Source: Solirubrobacter phytolaccae (lineage in GTDB: Bacteria > Actinomycetota > Thermoleophilia > Solirubrobacterales > Solirubrobacteraceae). From it: a DNA stretch of 64,000 bases. Under the pieces are notes generated by a model. The model did not search any database. It saw nothing but the letters and a program-made list of their open reading frames with translations, and was not told the origin of the DNA. The DNA is taken from contig NZ_JAPDDP010000001.1 in the NCBI RefSeq assembly GCF_027587195.1, positions 124,001 through 188,000 on the forward strand, written 5' to 3'. The position numbers and the translations under genes were made by a program. This document shows positions 27,348-35,581 of this stretch, in pieces. Each line of letters begins with the position of its first letter. Positions within the stretch are counted from its first letter, which is position 1.

Positions 27348-27510
27348 GCCTGAACCCTATAGCGCACCGGAGCGATCCGGCACCCTTCCCTTTACGGAGG
27401 TGAACCCCTCCGAGACCGTAGGACTCACTTACCTCAACCCGGGTGCGTGATTAACCAAAACTGCCACAGAGTTGTGAGTGTAAGTCAACTCCAACGCACA
27501 GGAGGACTCT

Positions 27511-27699
27511 GTGTCACGTACCGCCAAGTCCCTGCTCACCCTGGTGACGGCGATGACCCTCGCCGGCGCCACGAGCCCCGCGTTCGCCGACGACGATCCG
27601 CCGCCCCCGCCGACGCCCCTCTGCCACGACGCCGAGGGCACGCCGATCTTCGATCAGGCCGTGTGCGACGCCCTGGGCCGCCAGGCCTCGGGCCACTAG
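27511..27699 (+). CDS. Small secreted proline-rich peptide
   Basis: A GTG start sits 5 bases after AGGAGG (27500-27505), a near-perfect ribosome site. The 62-residue product has a signal peptide (about 1-27, ending SPAFAD), then DDDPPPPPTPLC and CDALGRQASGH. The mature part is ~35 residues with two Cys that could form a disulfide. No family is recognised. A tandem hairpin follows at once, so it is a single-gene unit. Confidence 0.75.
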   Translation: MSRTAKSLLTLVTAMTLAGATSPAFADDDPPPPPTPLCHDAEGTPIFDQAVCDALGRQASGH

Positions 27700-27711
27700 C
27701 TCACCTCACCG

Positions 27712-27769
27712 TCGTGCCCTGGCCGTCCGGCCGGGGCACGACCGGGGGCGCTTGCTTTCCGGCGCCCCT
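27712..27769 (+). terminator. Tandem hairpins after the small secreted gene
   Basis: TCGTGCCC (27712-27719) pairs with GGGCACGA (27734-27741) and the inner GGCC pairs with GGCC. A second hairpin follows: GGGGCGC (27745-27751) pairs with GCGCCCC near 27762-27769. This looks like a strong terminator without a T-run and separates the peptide gene from the kinase. Confidence 0.7.
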
Positions 27770-27790
27770 CAGCTATAGGTTCCCTGCGCA

Positions 27791-28915
27791 ATGTGTGCCG
27801 CTGCCGCTGACGCGTTCGGGACCCGCTCCGCCTTCTCGCCGGGCGAGACGGTCGGCGACTACGTGATCGAGGAGCGCCTCGGCGCCGGCGGCTTCGGAGA
27901 GGTCTTCCTGGCCACCGAGCTCGCCCTCAAGCGCCAGGTCGCCCTGAAGTTCGTTCGCCCCGAGTTCGCCGCCGACCACGACTTCGTCCGTCGTTTCGCC
28001 CGTGAGGCGAGCACGATGGCGACGGTCGAGCACCCGAACATCGTGCCCATCTATCGGCACGGCCAGGTGCGCGGCCGGCACTTCCTCTCGATGCGCTACG
28101 TGCCGGGCGGCTCACTCGCCGACCTCCTGGCGGCCCGTCAGCTTCCGCTCGAGGACATCCTCGACGTGCTCGGCGGCGTCGCGGCTGGGCTCGACCACTG
28201 CCACGCCCGCGGGATCGTCCATCGTGACCTCAAGCCCGCCAACGTGCTGATCGACCCGCACGACGGCCGCGGTCTGCTCGCCGATTTCGGCATCGCCCTC
28301 ACCGACGACTTCTCGACGATCACCGTCGCGGGCAGCCGCATCGGCACGCCGGTCTACATGGCCCCCGAGACGCTGATGGGGGAGCCCGCGACGCCCGCGA
28401 GCGACCGCTGGGCCCTTGCCGCGATGGCCTACCGCATCGCCACGGGCGCGCTCCCGCGTGGGCCCTCGCAGCCCCCGGGCACCGCGCCGGTGCCGCTCTC
28501 CGCCCACAATCATCGCTTCGGCCCGGACGTCGACCGCGTGATGCTCCGCGCGCTCTCGGTCGACCGGTCCCGCCGCCATCCTTCTGCCCGCGCGTTCGTC
28601 TCCGAGCTGCGGGAGGCGCTCGAGCGTCCGGTCCACCCGAAGCCGCCGCGCCGAAGCGCCACGCGCCGCATGTGGAGCGTCGGCGGCGCCGCGCTCGTCC
28701 TCATGCCGGCGATGGTGTACGGCGTCGCCTCCCTCGTCGATCGCGGGCCGGCCTGTCACACGAGCTACACCGGCGCCTGCCTGAAGGCCGACGCGGGCGA
28801 CTACGACTGCAAGGGCGGCGACGGCGACGGACCCAACTACATCGCGGGCGCGGTCCGCGTCGTCGGTCGCGATGACTTCGGTCTGGACGGCGACGGCGAC
28901 GGCGTGGCCTGCTGA
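27791..28915 (+). CDS. Membrane Ser/Thr protein kinase with extracellular Cys/Asp-rich tail
   Basis: The 374-residue protein has a complete Hanks-type kinase domain (about 22-280): glycine loop LGAGGFGEVFLA, Lys53 in VALKF, HRDLKPANVLI, ADFGIALT and APETLMG. A membrane helix (~300-320) leads to a short outside tail with CHTSYTGACLKADAGDYDC and a DGDGDGVAC end, like the calcium-binding excalibur motif. Such kinases sense outside cues and phosphorylate FHA partners; the FHA protein at 23127 is a possible target. The ATG has only a weak ribosome site. Confidence 0.9.
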   Translation: MCAAAADAFGTRSAFSPGETVGDYVIEERLGAGGFGEVFLATELALKRQVALKFVRPEFAADHDFVRRFAREASTMATVEHPNIVPIYRHGQVRGRHFLSMRYVPGGSLADLLAARQLPLEDILDVLGGVAAGLDHCHARGIVHRDLKPANVLIDPHDGRGLLADFGIALTDDFSTITVAGSRIGTPVYMAPETLMGEPATPASDRWALAAMAYRIATGALPRGPSQPPGTAPVPLSAHNHRFGPDVDRVMLRALSVDRSRRHPSARAFVSELREALERPVHPKPPRRSATRRMWSVGGAALVLMPAMVYGVASLVDRGPACHTSYTGACLKADAGDYDCKGGDGDGPNYIAGAVRVVGRDDFGLDGDGDGVAC

Positions 28916-28998
28916 GTCCCGACGTATGCACCCGCGCGATTAACTCTATATAGATCGCGATATTGACGTAGATCAGCGCCGCACCCGACACTCGAACT

Positions 28999-29499
28999 AT
29001 GAGTGTTGAGCTGATCTCCCGGACCGGACTTGCTGCCGGCATCGTCGCGCTGTGCCTGTCTCTGACCGCGTGCGCTGCCACCGAACCCTCGGGCACCTCC
29101 GACAGCGCCTCACCCGCGGAGGAACAGGTCGACGAGACCACGCCGCAGGACGAACCCACCGAGGCGAAGAAGCCCAAGAAGAAGAAGCGCGAGCTGACCT
29201 CGGGCCAGGAGAACGCCCTCGAGGCCGCCCGCAGCTACATCGACATGAGCGGCTTCTCGAAGCAGGGCCTCATCGAGCAACTGTCCTCCTCGGCGGCGGA
29301 CGGGTTCTCGAAGGCTGACGCGAAGTTCGCCGCGAACCACGTCGGCGCCGACTGGAAGCAGGAAGCCGTCGAGGCGGCGCAGAGCTACCTCGACATGGGC
29401 GGGTTCTCCAAGCAGGGCCTCATCGAGCAGCTCTCGTCTTCGGCGGCTGACAACTTCACCCCGGCGCAAGCGCGCTACGCGGCGGACAAGGTCTATTGA
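28999..29499 (+). CDS. Ltp-family lipoprotein with two helical repeats
   Basis: A lipobox (LSLTACAA, Cys ~25) follows the signal region. An acidic, Lys-rich linker then leads to two near-identical Ltp repeats: ALEAARSYIDMSGFSKQGL, IEQLSSSAADGFSKADAKF, and AVEAAQSYLDMGGFSKQGL, IEQLSSSAADNFTPAQARY. Repeats of this type occur in actinobacterial and phage lipoproteins, some of which block DNA entry by other phages. Function here is unknown; it may be a host surface protein. No ribosome site is visible, so the transcript may be leaderless. An AT-rich TCTATATAGA palindrome lies at 28946-28955. Confidence 0.85.
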   Translation: MSVELISRTGLAAGIVALCLSLTACAATEPSGTSDSASPAEEQVDETTPQDEPTEAKKPKKKKRELTSGQENALEAARSYIDMSGFSKQGLIEQLSSSAADGFSKADAKFAANHVGADWKQEAVEAAQSYLDMGGFSKQGLIEQLSSSAADNFTPAQARYAADKVY

Positions 29500-29569
29500 A
29501 GCCCGCCCGCGCCCTCGCGCCAGTGGCGTGGCTGAGCACGGACGGATCGTAGGCCGTCAGCGCGGTGCG

Positions 29570-31390
29570 TCAGCGCACGGTCAGGCTCGTGCTCCCGCCC
29601 AGGTGCGTCGCGTCGCCGGCGTAGGTGACCGTGACCTTGATCGCTTTGGCCTTCAGGGTCGCCTTCCACTTGCCGCGGACGATCGTGGCGGTCACCTTGG
29701 CCTTGCCGACCTTGACCGTGACCTTCCCGGTGCCCGCGGCGGTGCCCGCGAGCGTCAGCTTGCCGCGCTTGCGCTGGGCGCTGGTGACCGCGAGGCCTGC
29801 GGCCTGCTTGCCGGCTGCCGCGGGGACGATGATCCGCTCGGGCGGCGAGGGGACGGTGATGACCTGCGGCGATCCCTTCGGAGTCTCGACCGTGAACGCG
29901 CGCTCGGCGGTGGTCGCGGTGTTGCCGGCGGCGTCGGTCTGGCGCGCCTTGACGGTGTAGGTGCCGTCCGCGAGGTCGGTCGGGATCGGCTCGAAGCGGC
30001 CGCTCGTGACCTTCACGACCCGGGTCGTGCCGTTGGAGAGCTCGAGCGTGACGTCGCTGGGGTCGTCGGTCGTGCCGTCGATGCTGAGGTTCGGCGCGAC
30101 CGTGTCGAGGACGAACGTGACGGTGCCGGTGGTGCCGTGGTTGCCGGCGGCGTCGTCCTGGACGGCGCTCGCGGTGTAGCTGCCGTCGGGCAGCGTGAGG
30201 TCGGTGGCGAACGCGCCGTTTGCCGGCGTGGCCACGATCGCGAGCGGCGCGCCCGAGGCGTTGCGCACGGTGATCGTCACGGGCGTCGTGTCGGTGGTCG
30301 TGCCGCTCAGACGGGCGCCCTCGGCGAGAAGCGTGAGGGCGGGCGCGGTGCGGTCGACCGTGAACGTGCGGGTGACCGTCGCCGTCTGACCGGACCCGTC
30401 GGTCTGGCGGGCGACCGCGGTCCAGTCGCCCTCCGCCAGCCCTCGGGTCGGGACCGAGAACGCGCCGCCCGTGCCGGGCGTGAGCGCCAGCGGGTACGTG
30501 CGCCCGCCCGCGTCCGTGAGCTCGAGGCTGACCGTGGGGTTGTCGCCCAGGCTCGTGCCGGCCGTTCCGCTCAGCGTCGTCCCGGTCGCGTTGAACGCGA
30601 GCGCCGGCGCGGCCGGGTCCTCGAACGTGATCGACAGCTGCGGCGTCGACTCGGAGGTCAGGATCGCCTGCGACGTCCCGGACACCACGGCGGGGTCGAA
30701 GTAGTTCGAGCCGCCGCCGCCACCGGCCGCGCTCTCCACGGCGCTCCCCGCCCCGCCGCCGCCACCACCGCCGAAGAACCCGCCGCCGCCACCGCCGCCA
30801 CCGGAGCCGACCGTGCTGTGGCCGTTGCCACCCGCGCCGCCGGCACCGCTGACACCGGCCGCGCCGGGCTGGCCCGTGGTGGCGCTCCCCCCGCCTCCGG
30901 TGCCGGGGGCACCACCGGCGGACTGCGTGCCCGCTCCGCCGCCCTTCGCGTGCGTGACGAGGCCCGTGCTGTCCTTGCCCGCGGCGAGCGCGTTTCCGCC
31001 GTCTCCGCCCACGATCGACAGTGCGGACGCGCCGGCGCCGCCACCGCCGGCGGCGACGAACCGGTAGGTCGCACCCTCCAGCAGCGCGGCCATTCCGCCG
31101 CCCGTCCCGCCCGGTGACCCGGCGGAGCCCGCGCCCCCGCCACCGCCGACGGCGACCCTGAGCCGCGCGCCAGGGACGACCGTCATGGTGCCTGTGACCC
31201 TCGCGCCGCGGCCGCCGATCGCGTTGCCGCGCGAAGTCCCGCTGCCGCCCACCGCGACCAGCGAGAAGCTCGTCACACCGGCCGGCACGTCGAAGGTCGT
31301 GTTCTTGTCGAACGTGATCGTGGCCGGCGCGGCCCATGCGGGCGAGGCCGTGACGAGCAATGCAAGGACAGCGGCGGCGAGGGTGCGCAT
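29570..31390 (-). CDS. Secreted glycine-rich protein with Ig-like repeats
   Basis: The ATG at 31390 opens a signal peptide (MRTLAAAVLALLVTASPAWAAP); an upstream in-frame start at 31564 lacks one. Of 606 residues, ~80-225 are a Gly-rich sheet (many GGGGG and GSAGSPGGTGG runs). Three Ig/bacterial-cadherin-like repeats of the form FTVDRTAPALTL...GTFTV follow, then a basic C-terminus (GKVTVKVGKAKVTATI). It is probably an extracellular matrix or surface protein. The low-complexity stretch makes exact length sensitive to sequencing error. Confidence 0.78.
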   Translation of the reverse strand: MRTLAAAVLALLVTASPAWAAPATITFDKNTTFDVPAGVTSFSLVAVGGSGTSRGNAIGGRGARVTGTMTVVPGARLRVAVGGGGGAGSAGSPGGTGGGMAALLEGATYRFVAAGGGGAGASALSIVGGDGGNALAAGKDSTGLVTHAKGGGAGTQSAGGAPGTGGGGSATTGQPGAAGVSGAGGAGGNGHSTVGSGGGGGGGGFFGGGGGGGAGSAVESAAGGGGGSNYFDPAVVSGTSQAILTSESTPQLSITFEDPAAPALAFNATGTTLSGTAGTSLGDNPTVSLELTDAGGRTYPLALTPGTGGAFSVPTRGLAEGDWTAVARQTDGSGQTATVTRTFTVDRTAPALTLLAEGARLSGTTTDTTPVTITVRNASGAPLAIVATPANGAFATDLTLPDGSYTASAVQDDAAGNHGTTGTVTFVLDTVAPNLSIDGTTDDPSDVTLELSNGTTRVVKVTSGRFEPIPTDLADGTYTVKARQTDAAGNTATTAERAFTVETPKGSPQVITVPSPPERIIVPAAAGKQAAGLAVTSAQRKRGKLTLAGTAAGTGKVTVKVGKAKVTATIVRGKWKATLKAKAIKVTVTYAGDATHLGGSTSLTVR

Positions 31391-31527
31391 GGCGGCAATG
31401 TAGATGAGGGAGCCTTGAGCGAACCTAGACCCTTGTAGCGGTAGACCATCACGACCGCGCTCGTCCGGCTGCCGTACGCGTCGCCCGCGCACGTCCTTGG
31501 CAGCGCGTTCGCGATTGGAGCGATCGT

Positions 31528-31583
31528 TTGTCGAGACGGTGCGTTTCGACAATCCATTAGACAAGACGCACCGTTGCGTCTAA
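31528..31583. promoter_or_regulatory. Twin palindromic operator before the NmrA-methyltransferase operon
   Basis: TTGTCGA (31528-31534) and TCGACAA (31546-31552) form a perfect dyad with an 11-base centre. Six bases later TTAGAC (31557-31562) and GTCTAA (31578-31583) form a second dyad holding AGACGC/GCGTCT arms. The centres also contain ACGGTGCGT and ACGCACCGT, so the sites are related in reverse. This is typical of TetR-type operators, and a TetR gene faces this operon at 33095-33685. The ribosome site AAGG follows at 31582-31585. Confidence 0.7.
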
Positions 31584-31593
31584 GGTGAACCAT

Positions 31594-32487
31594 ATGCGTT
31601 CAACCATCCTCATCACCGCGCCGACCAGCACGATCGGTCGCGAGCTCGTGGGGGAGCTGCTGGAGCGAGGCGCGCGGCTGCGACTCCTCGCCCGCGATCC
31701 CTCGGCGCTCTCCGCCGACGTGCGCGAACGGGCCGAGGTCATGACCGGCTCGCACGGCGACGCCGACGTCATCGATCGCGCCTGCGAGGGCGTCGAGGCG
31801 GTCTTCTGGCTCTCCCCGAACCTGCCGGAGGCGGTGACGGTCGACGACAGCTTCGCCGGGTTCGCGCGGCCGGCCGTCGACGCGTTCGGCCGCCATGGCG
31901 TGAAGCGCGTCGTCGGCATCTCGGCGCTCGGTCGCGGCACGCCGCAGGCCAAGCACGCCGGCCCGGTCACCGCGACACTCGCGCTCGACGACCTGATCGC
32001 CGGCTGTGGCGTTGCCTACCGCGCGCTGACCTGCCCGTCGCTGATGCACAACCTGCTCAACCACGTCGGCTCGATCAGGGAGCAGGGCGCGTTCTTCATG
32101 ACGATCGACCCGGAGCTGAAGGCGCCGACGGTCGCTGCGCGCGATGTCGCCGCCACGTCGGCGCGGCTGCTCTTGGACACCGAATGGAGCGGCGCGGGGG
32201 AGGTCCCGTGTCTCGGCCCGGAGGACCTCTCGCCCAACGACTGGGCGCGGACCATCTCCGACGTGCTCGGCACGCCGGTCCGCTACGAGCAGATCCCGAG
32301 CGCCGCGATGGTCGAGCGCATGGTGGGCTTCGGCTTCAGCCCCGCGATGGCACAGGGCATGGCGGACATGTTCGAGGCCAAGAACGCCGGCCTCGACAAC
32401 GCGGAGCCGCGCACGGCGGACGCCACGACCCCGACGACCTTCCGCGCGTGGTGCGAAGCGGTCCTCAAGCCGACGGTCGAGGCATGA
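31594..32487 (+). CDS. NmrA/azoreductase-like NAD(P)-binding protein
   Basis: The ATG at 31594 is 8 bases after AAGG; a GTG at 31585 is in frame but inside the operator-proximal site. The 297-residue protein has an atypical SDR motif (ILITAPTSTIGRELVGEL), LARDPS, EAVFWLSPNLPEA and VKRVVGISALG, as in NmrA-type NAD(P)-binding proteins. These act as redox sensors or as reductases of quinones and azo compounds. ATGA overlap couples it to an O-methyltransferase, and a TetR gene lies downstream on the other strand. This suggests an inducible response to an aromatic or quinone compound. Confidence 0.83.
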   Translation: MRSTILITAPTSTIGRELVGELLERGARLRLLARDPSALSADVRERAEVMTGSHGDADVIDRACEGVEAVFWLSPNLPEAVTVDDSFAGFARPAVDAFGRHGVKRVVGISALGRGTPQAKHAGPVTATLALDDLIAGCGVAYRALTCPSLMHNLLNHVGSIREQGAFFMTIDPELKAPTVAARDVAATSARLLLDTEWSGAGEVPCLGPEDLSPNDWARTISDVLGTPVRYEQIPSAAMVERMVGFGFSPAMAQGMADMFEAKNAGLDNAEPRTADATTPTTFRAWCEAVLKPTVEA

Positions 32488-33098
32488 GCACGCTCACATG
32501 CGAGCCGCTCGCGTCGCTGGCCGACCGCCTGTTCGCGGAGGCCGAGGCGCCGGCCACGATCCCGGCCGATCCGCGCGCTGACTACCGGTCGTTCTACGCC
32601 GCCGCGAAGGACGTCTACATGGCGGTCTCTCGCGACACGGCGCGGCTGCTCTACCTGCTCACGCGCACGAGCGGCGCGCGCTCGATCGTCGAGTTCGGCA
32701 CATCGTTCGGCCTCTCGACCCTGCACCTCGCCGCCGGCGTGCGCGACAACGGCGGCGGTCGCGTCGTCACCACCGAGTTCGAGCCGTCCAAGGCCGCGCG
32801 AGCGCACGAGCACTTCGTCGCCGCCGGTCTCGACGACCTGATCGAGATCCGGGAGGGCGACGCGCTGCAGTCCCTTGCTCGCGATCTGCCCGACGCGATC
32901 GACCTCGTCCTGCTCGACGGCGCGAAAGGCCTGTACCCCGACGTGCTCGCGCTGCTCGAGCCGAGCCTCGCGCCGGGCGCGCTGATCGTCGCCGACGACG
33001 CGGACCGCAACCCTGAGTACCTCCGACAGGTGCGCTCGGACGGCTACGTGTCCGTGCCGTTCGCGGGCGACATCGAGGTCTCGATGCGCGCGAGCTAG
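32484..33098 (+). CDS. Class I SAM-dependent O-methyltransferase
   Basis: The ATG overlaps the NmrA stop (32484-32487). The 204-residue protein shows a methyltransferase-3-type core: SIVEFGTSFGLSTLHLAAGV for SAM binding, VVTTEFEPSKAARAHEHF, and DLVLLDGAKGLYPDVL with the Asp used for metal or SAM in catechol-type O-methyltransferases. Length is usual. It probably methylates a small hydroxylated aromatic, in step with the reductase. Its TAG stop shares CTAG with the TetR gene. Confidence 0.85.
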   Translation: MSTLTCEPLASLADRLFAEAEAPATIPADPRADYRSFYAAAKDVYMAVSRDTARLLYLLTRTSGARSIVEFGTSFGLSTLHLAAGVRDNGGGRVVTTEFEPSKAARAHEHFVAAGLDDLIEIREGDALQSLARDLPDAIDLVLLDGAKGLYPDVLALLEPSLAPGALIVADDADRNPEYLRQVRSDGYVSVPFAGDIEVSMRAS

Positions 33099-33685
33099 CC
33101 GGTTCGCGGCCGCAGCACGTCCTCGACCAGCGCGTCCACGAACCCGCGCGGGATGCTCGCGCCGGTCAGCGCGCGATAGACGATCGGGCCGATCAGGGCG
33201 TCCATCGCCGCGTCCGGCCCGAGTCGCGGCGCGATCTCGCCGGCGTCGATCGCGCCCTTGAGCAGCTCGAGCTCCTGACGCCGCCGCGGCCCCAGGTAGC
33301 GCTGGTGCATCCGGGTGGCCGTCTCGGGATCGTGCTGCGCCTCGGCCAGCAGCGCGAGCAGGACTTTCCCGGCGGCGTCGTGGGTGACGAACCGCGCGAA
33401 CTTGCGTAGGTACGTGCGGATGCTCGCGGCCGTCGCCTTGTCGGTCGGCACCGGCAGCTGCCGCTCGGCGTCCTCGACGAGCGTGTCCAGCAGGATCTCG
33501 ACCTTCGACGGCCACCAGCGGTAGATCGTCTGCTTGGCGACCCCGGCCTCGCGCGCGATCGCCTCGATCGTCAACGCGCCGAACCCCTTCTCCGCCAGCA
33601 GGTCGTCCGCGGCGTGCAACACCGCGTCGCGGGCGGCCTCGTCGCGTCGATTCCCGGAGCGCGGTCTAGGTGGGGTGGGGGACAC
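33095..33685 (-). CDS. TetR/AcrR-family transcriptional repressor
   Basis: The 196-residue protein has an N-terminal helix-turn-helix: AVLHAADDLLAEKGFGALTIEAIAREAGVAKQTIYRWWPSK, then a ligand-binding domain (VTHDAAGKVLLALLAEAQHD, PIVYRALTGA). It faces the NmrA-methyltransferase operon tail to tail and overlaps it at CTAG 33095-33098. The palindromes at 31528-31583 are the most likely targets. The ligand is not known. Confidence 0.9.
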   Translation of the reverse strand: MSPTPPRPRSGNRRDEAARDAVLHAADDLLAEKGFGALTIEAIAREAGVAKQTIYRWWPSKVEILLDTLVEDAERQLPVPTDKATAASIRTYLRKFARFVTHDAAGKVLLALLAEAQHDPETATRMHQRYLGPRRRQELELLKGAIDAGEIAPRLGPDAAMDALIGPIVYRALTGASIPRGFVDALVEDVLRPRTG

Positions 33686-33720
33686 GCCGCGAAGCCTAGA
33701 CGCGCCGTCCTGTCTATGCG

Positions 33721-33752
33721 GTGAGCGGCCGCCCCGACAGGCGGCCGCTCAC
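33721..33752 (-). terminator. Strong hairpin terminator after the xylanase gene
   Basis: GTGAGCGGCCGCC (33721-33733) pairs perfectly with GGCGGCCGCTCAC (33740-33752), a 13-bp stem with a 6-base loop. It lies 9 bases past the xylanase stop on the minus strand and just upstream of the TetR gene. Confidence 0.8.
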
Positions 33753-33760
33753 GTGGAGGC

Positions 33761-35557
33761 CTACGGCGTCGTGGTCGACAGCGTGAACGTGAACGTCTTC
33801 GCGTACGTGCCGGTCCGGAGCGGCTCGGACGCGTCGATCGACTGCCGCAGACGGATCGTCAGCACGTCCTGGCTCGCCGGCCCGGTGTAGCCGTGCAGCG
33901 TCAGCGGCGTCGCGCCGATCGGCGCGAACGCTCCGGCCACTGTCGCCTCGACCGGCCGGGCCAGCGCGAAGGCGCCGTTGCGCAACCGCCCGGGCGTCTC
34001 GGTCGCCGGGTCCGAGACGCTCAGCGTGGCGTCGCCCGCCGTGCTGGTGACGGTCGCGTCCACGCTGCGCTCGTAGTCACGCGTCACACCGGGCATGAAC
34101 GCGCCGAAGCTCACCGGGCCCGAGAACGACAAGGCGAGCGTGGCCGCGACGGTCCCGCCGACCGGCTGGTCGACCACGTTCGCGAGGTCCGCGGTCGTGA
34201 CGGTGACGTCGGCCTCCGCGCTCTCGTGGAAACCGTCGCTCACGCGCACCTTCAGGCCGTACGTCGTCAGCTCGTCGAGCAGCTCCGGTTTGGCCACGGT
34301 GAGCTCGCCGGTACTCGGCGCGATGGCGAAGATGCCGGCCGCGTTCCCACCCGTGATCCGCCACGTGAACGTGCGCAGGTGCGGGCGGCCGATCTGCGAC
34401 GCCCAGTCGCTGGCCGCGACGGTGCCGACGCGGTTCGCGTTGCCGTCGGCGACCGTGAACGTCTGGCCGGCGCCGATGGTCGGGGCGATGCCGCGGACGT
34501 AGTTGTAGAGCCAGAGTCCGGCGGGCTTGGGCGTGTCGTTGGAGAGCACGATCGGCGCGTTCTGCGCATTGCGCCAGTGGTTCGGCTGCCGCCAGCCCCA
34601 GAGCGTGATGCCCTCGACGCGCGGGTGCTCCCAGAACGTCGGCACGACCCGCCGGTAGTGCGCGAGTTGCATCTCGTCCCCGGGGACACCGCCCACCGCG
34701 AAGCCGTCCAGGTCGAGCTCGGTGACCTGGATCGGCACGCCGGTCGCCGCGATCCGGTCGAGGTTGGCCTTGTGCACCGCCATCGAGGCGTGCGGGTCGT
34801 ACGGATGGCCGGGGATCGACGGCACGTTCGGGTTGTCCGGGATGAACTCGAACGCGTGCGCCTGGAGCCCGACCACGTCGATCAGGTTCTCGGCCTTGAG
34901 GATGTTGATGATCTTCAGGTACTCGTCGGTGGACGCCGTCTGTCCCGTGATCGCGACGTCGTTGAGCATCAGCTTCGTGTTGGGGAAGTACTGGCGCGCC
35001 AGCCGGAACGCGGTGCGAATCCAGTCGTAGCCCGTCTCACCCGCGCCGCCGAGGGCCTGCACGTAGTTGCCGCTGGAGGCGAAGTTCGCGCCCGCGTTCT
35101 TGGGCGTCGAGCCGTCCGGCGGGTCCCAGGTCGGCTCGTTGACCACCTGCAGCCACTCGATCCTCGGGTAGCGCTCGGCGACCGCCGCGTACCACTTCTT
35201 GATCTCCGCCAGCTGCTCCTCGGGCGGGAGCGTCGCCATCCACGTCGGCTGCTGGTTGCCCCACAGCAGCACGTGGAAGTTGAACTTCATGCCGTTGTCC
35301 CGCGCGTAGTTGTACGCCGTGTCCAGCTGGCCCCAGCGCATCGCCGCCGTGCGCGTCGTGCCCGCCGCGACGCCCCACTTCCCGCCGTTCTCGGGCGTGA
35401 CCTGGTTGAAGTACTGGCTGAACAGCGGCCGCGTGAACTCGCTGATGCTGCCGAGCCACTTGTCTTTGCTGTAGACCGGGAATTGCGCCCGCGCGGTGGA
35501 CGGTGCCGCGCAGGCGAAGGCGGTCACCGCGAGCGCGGCGCCCAGGGACCGATGCAT
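33761..35557 (-). CDS. Secreted GH10 endo-1,4-beta-xylanase with cadherin-like and C-terminal beta modules
   Basis: The 598-residue protein has a signal peptide (about 1-24) and a GH10 barrel (~30-340). The acid/base is Glu141 in QVVNEPTW, and the nucleophile is Glu280 in IQVTELDLDG; the GH10 signatures NQVTPENGGKW and GLQAHAF are also present. A cadherin-like domain (~350-455: WRITGGNAAGIFAI, LTTYGLKVRVSDG) and a beta-sandwich follow. The sandwich ending GTYAKTFTFTLSTTTP matches the end of the GH67 protein. The start has GGAGG/GAGAG upstream, 24 bases after the GH67 stop. It cleaves xylan chains released from glucuronosyl side groups. Confidence 0.93.
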   Translation of the reverse strand: MHRSLGAALAVTAFACAAPSTARAQFPVYSKDKWLGSISEFTRPLFSQYFNQVTPENGGKWGVAAGTTRTAAMRWGQLDTAYNYARDNGMKFNFHVLLWGNQQPTWMATLPPEEQLAEIKKWYAAVAERYPRIEWLQVVNEPTWDPPDGSTPKNAGANFASSGNYVQALGGAGETGYDWIRTAFRLARQYFPNTKLMLNDVAITGQTASTDEYLKIINILKAENLIDVVGLQAHAFEFIPDNPNVPSIPGHPYDPHASMAVHKANLDRIAATGVPIQVTELDLDGFAVGGVPGDEMQLAHYRRVVPTFWEHPRVEGITLWGWRQPNHWRNAQNAPIVLSNDTPKPAGLWLYNYVRGIAPTIGAGQTFTVADGNANRVGTVAASDWASQIGRPHLRTFTWRITGGNAAGIFAIAPSTGELTVAKPELLDELTTYGLKVRVSDGFHESAEADVTVTTADLANVVDQPVGGTVAATLALSFSGPVSFGAFMPGVTRDYERSVDATVTSTAGDATLSVSDPATETPGRLRNGAFALARPVEATVAGAFAPIGATPLTLHGYTGPASQDVLTIRLRQSIDASEPLRTGTYAKTFTFTLSTTTP

Positions 35558-35581
35558 GCTCTCTCCTCCCTCGTGACGGCG

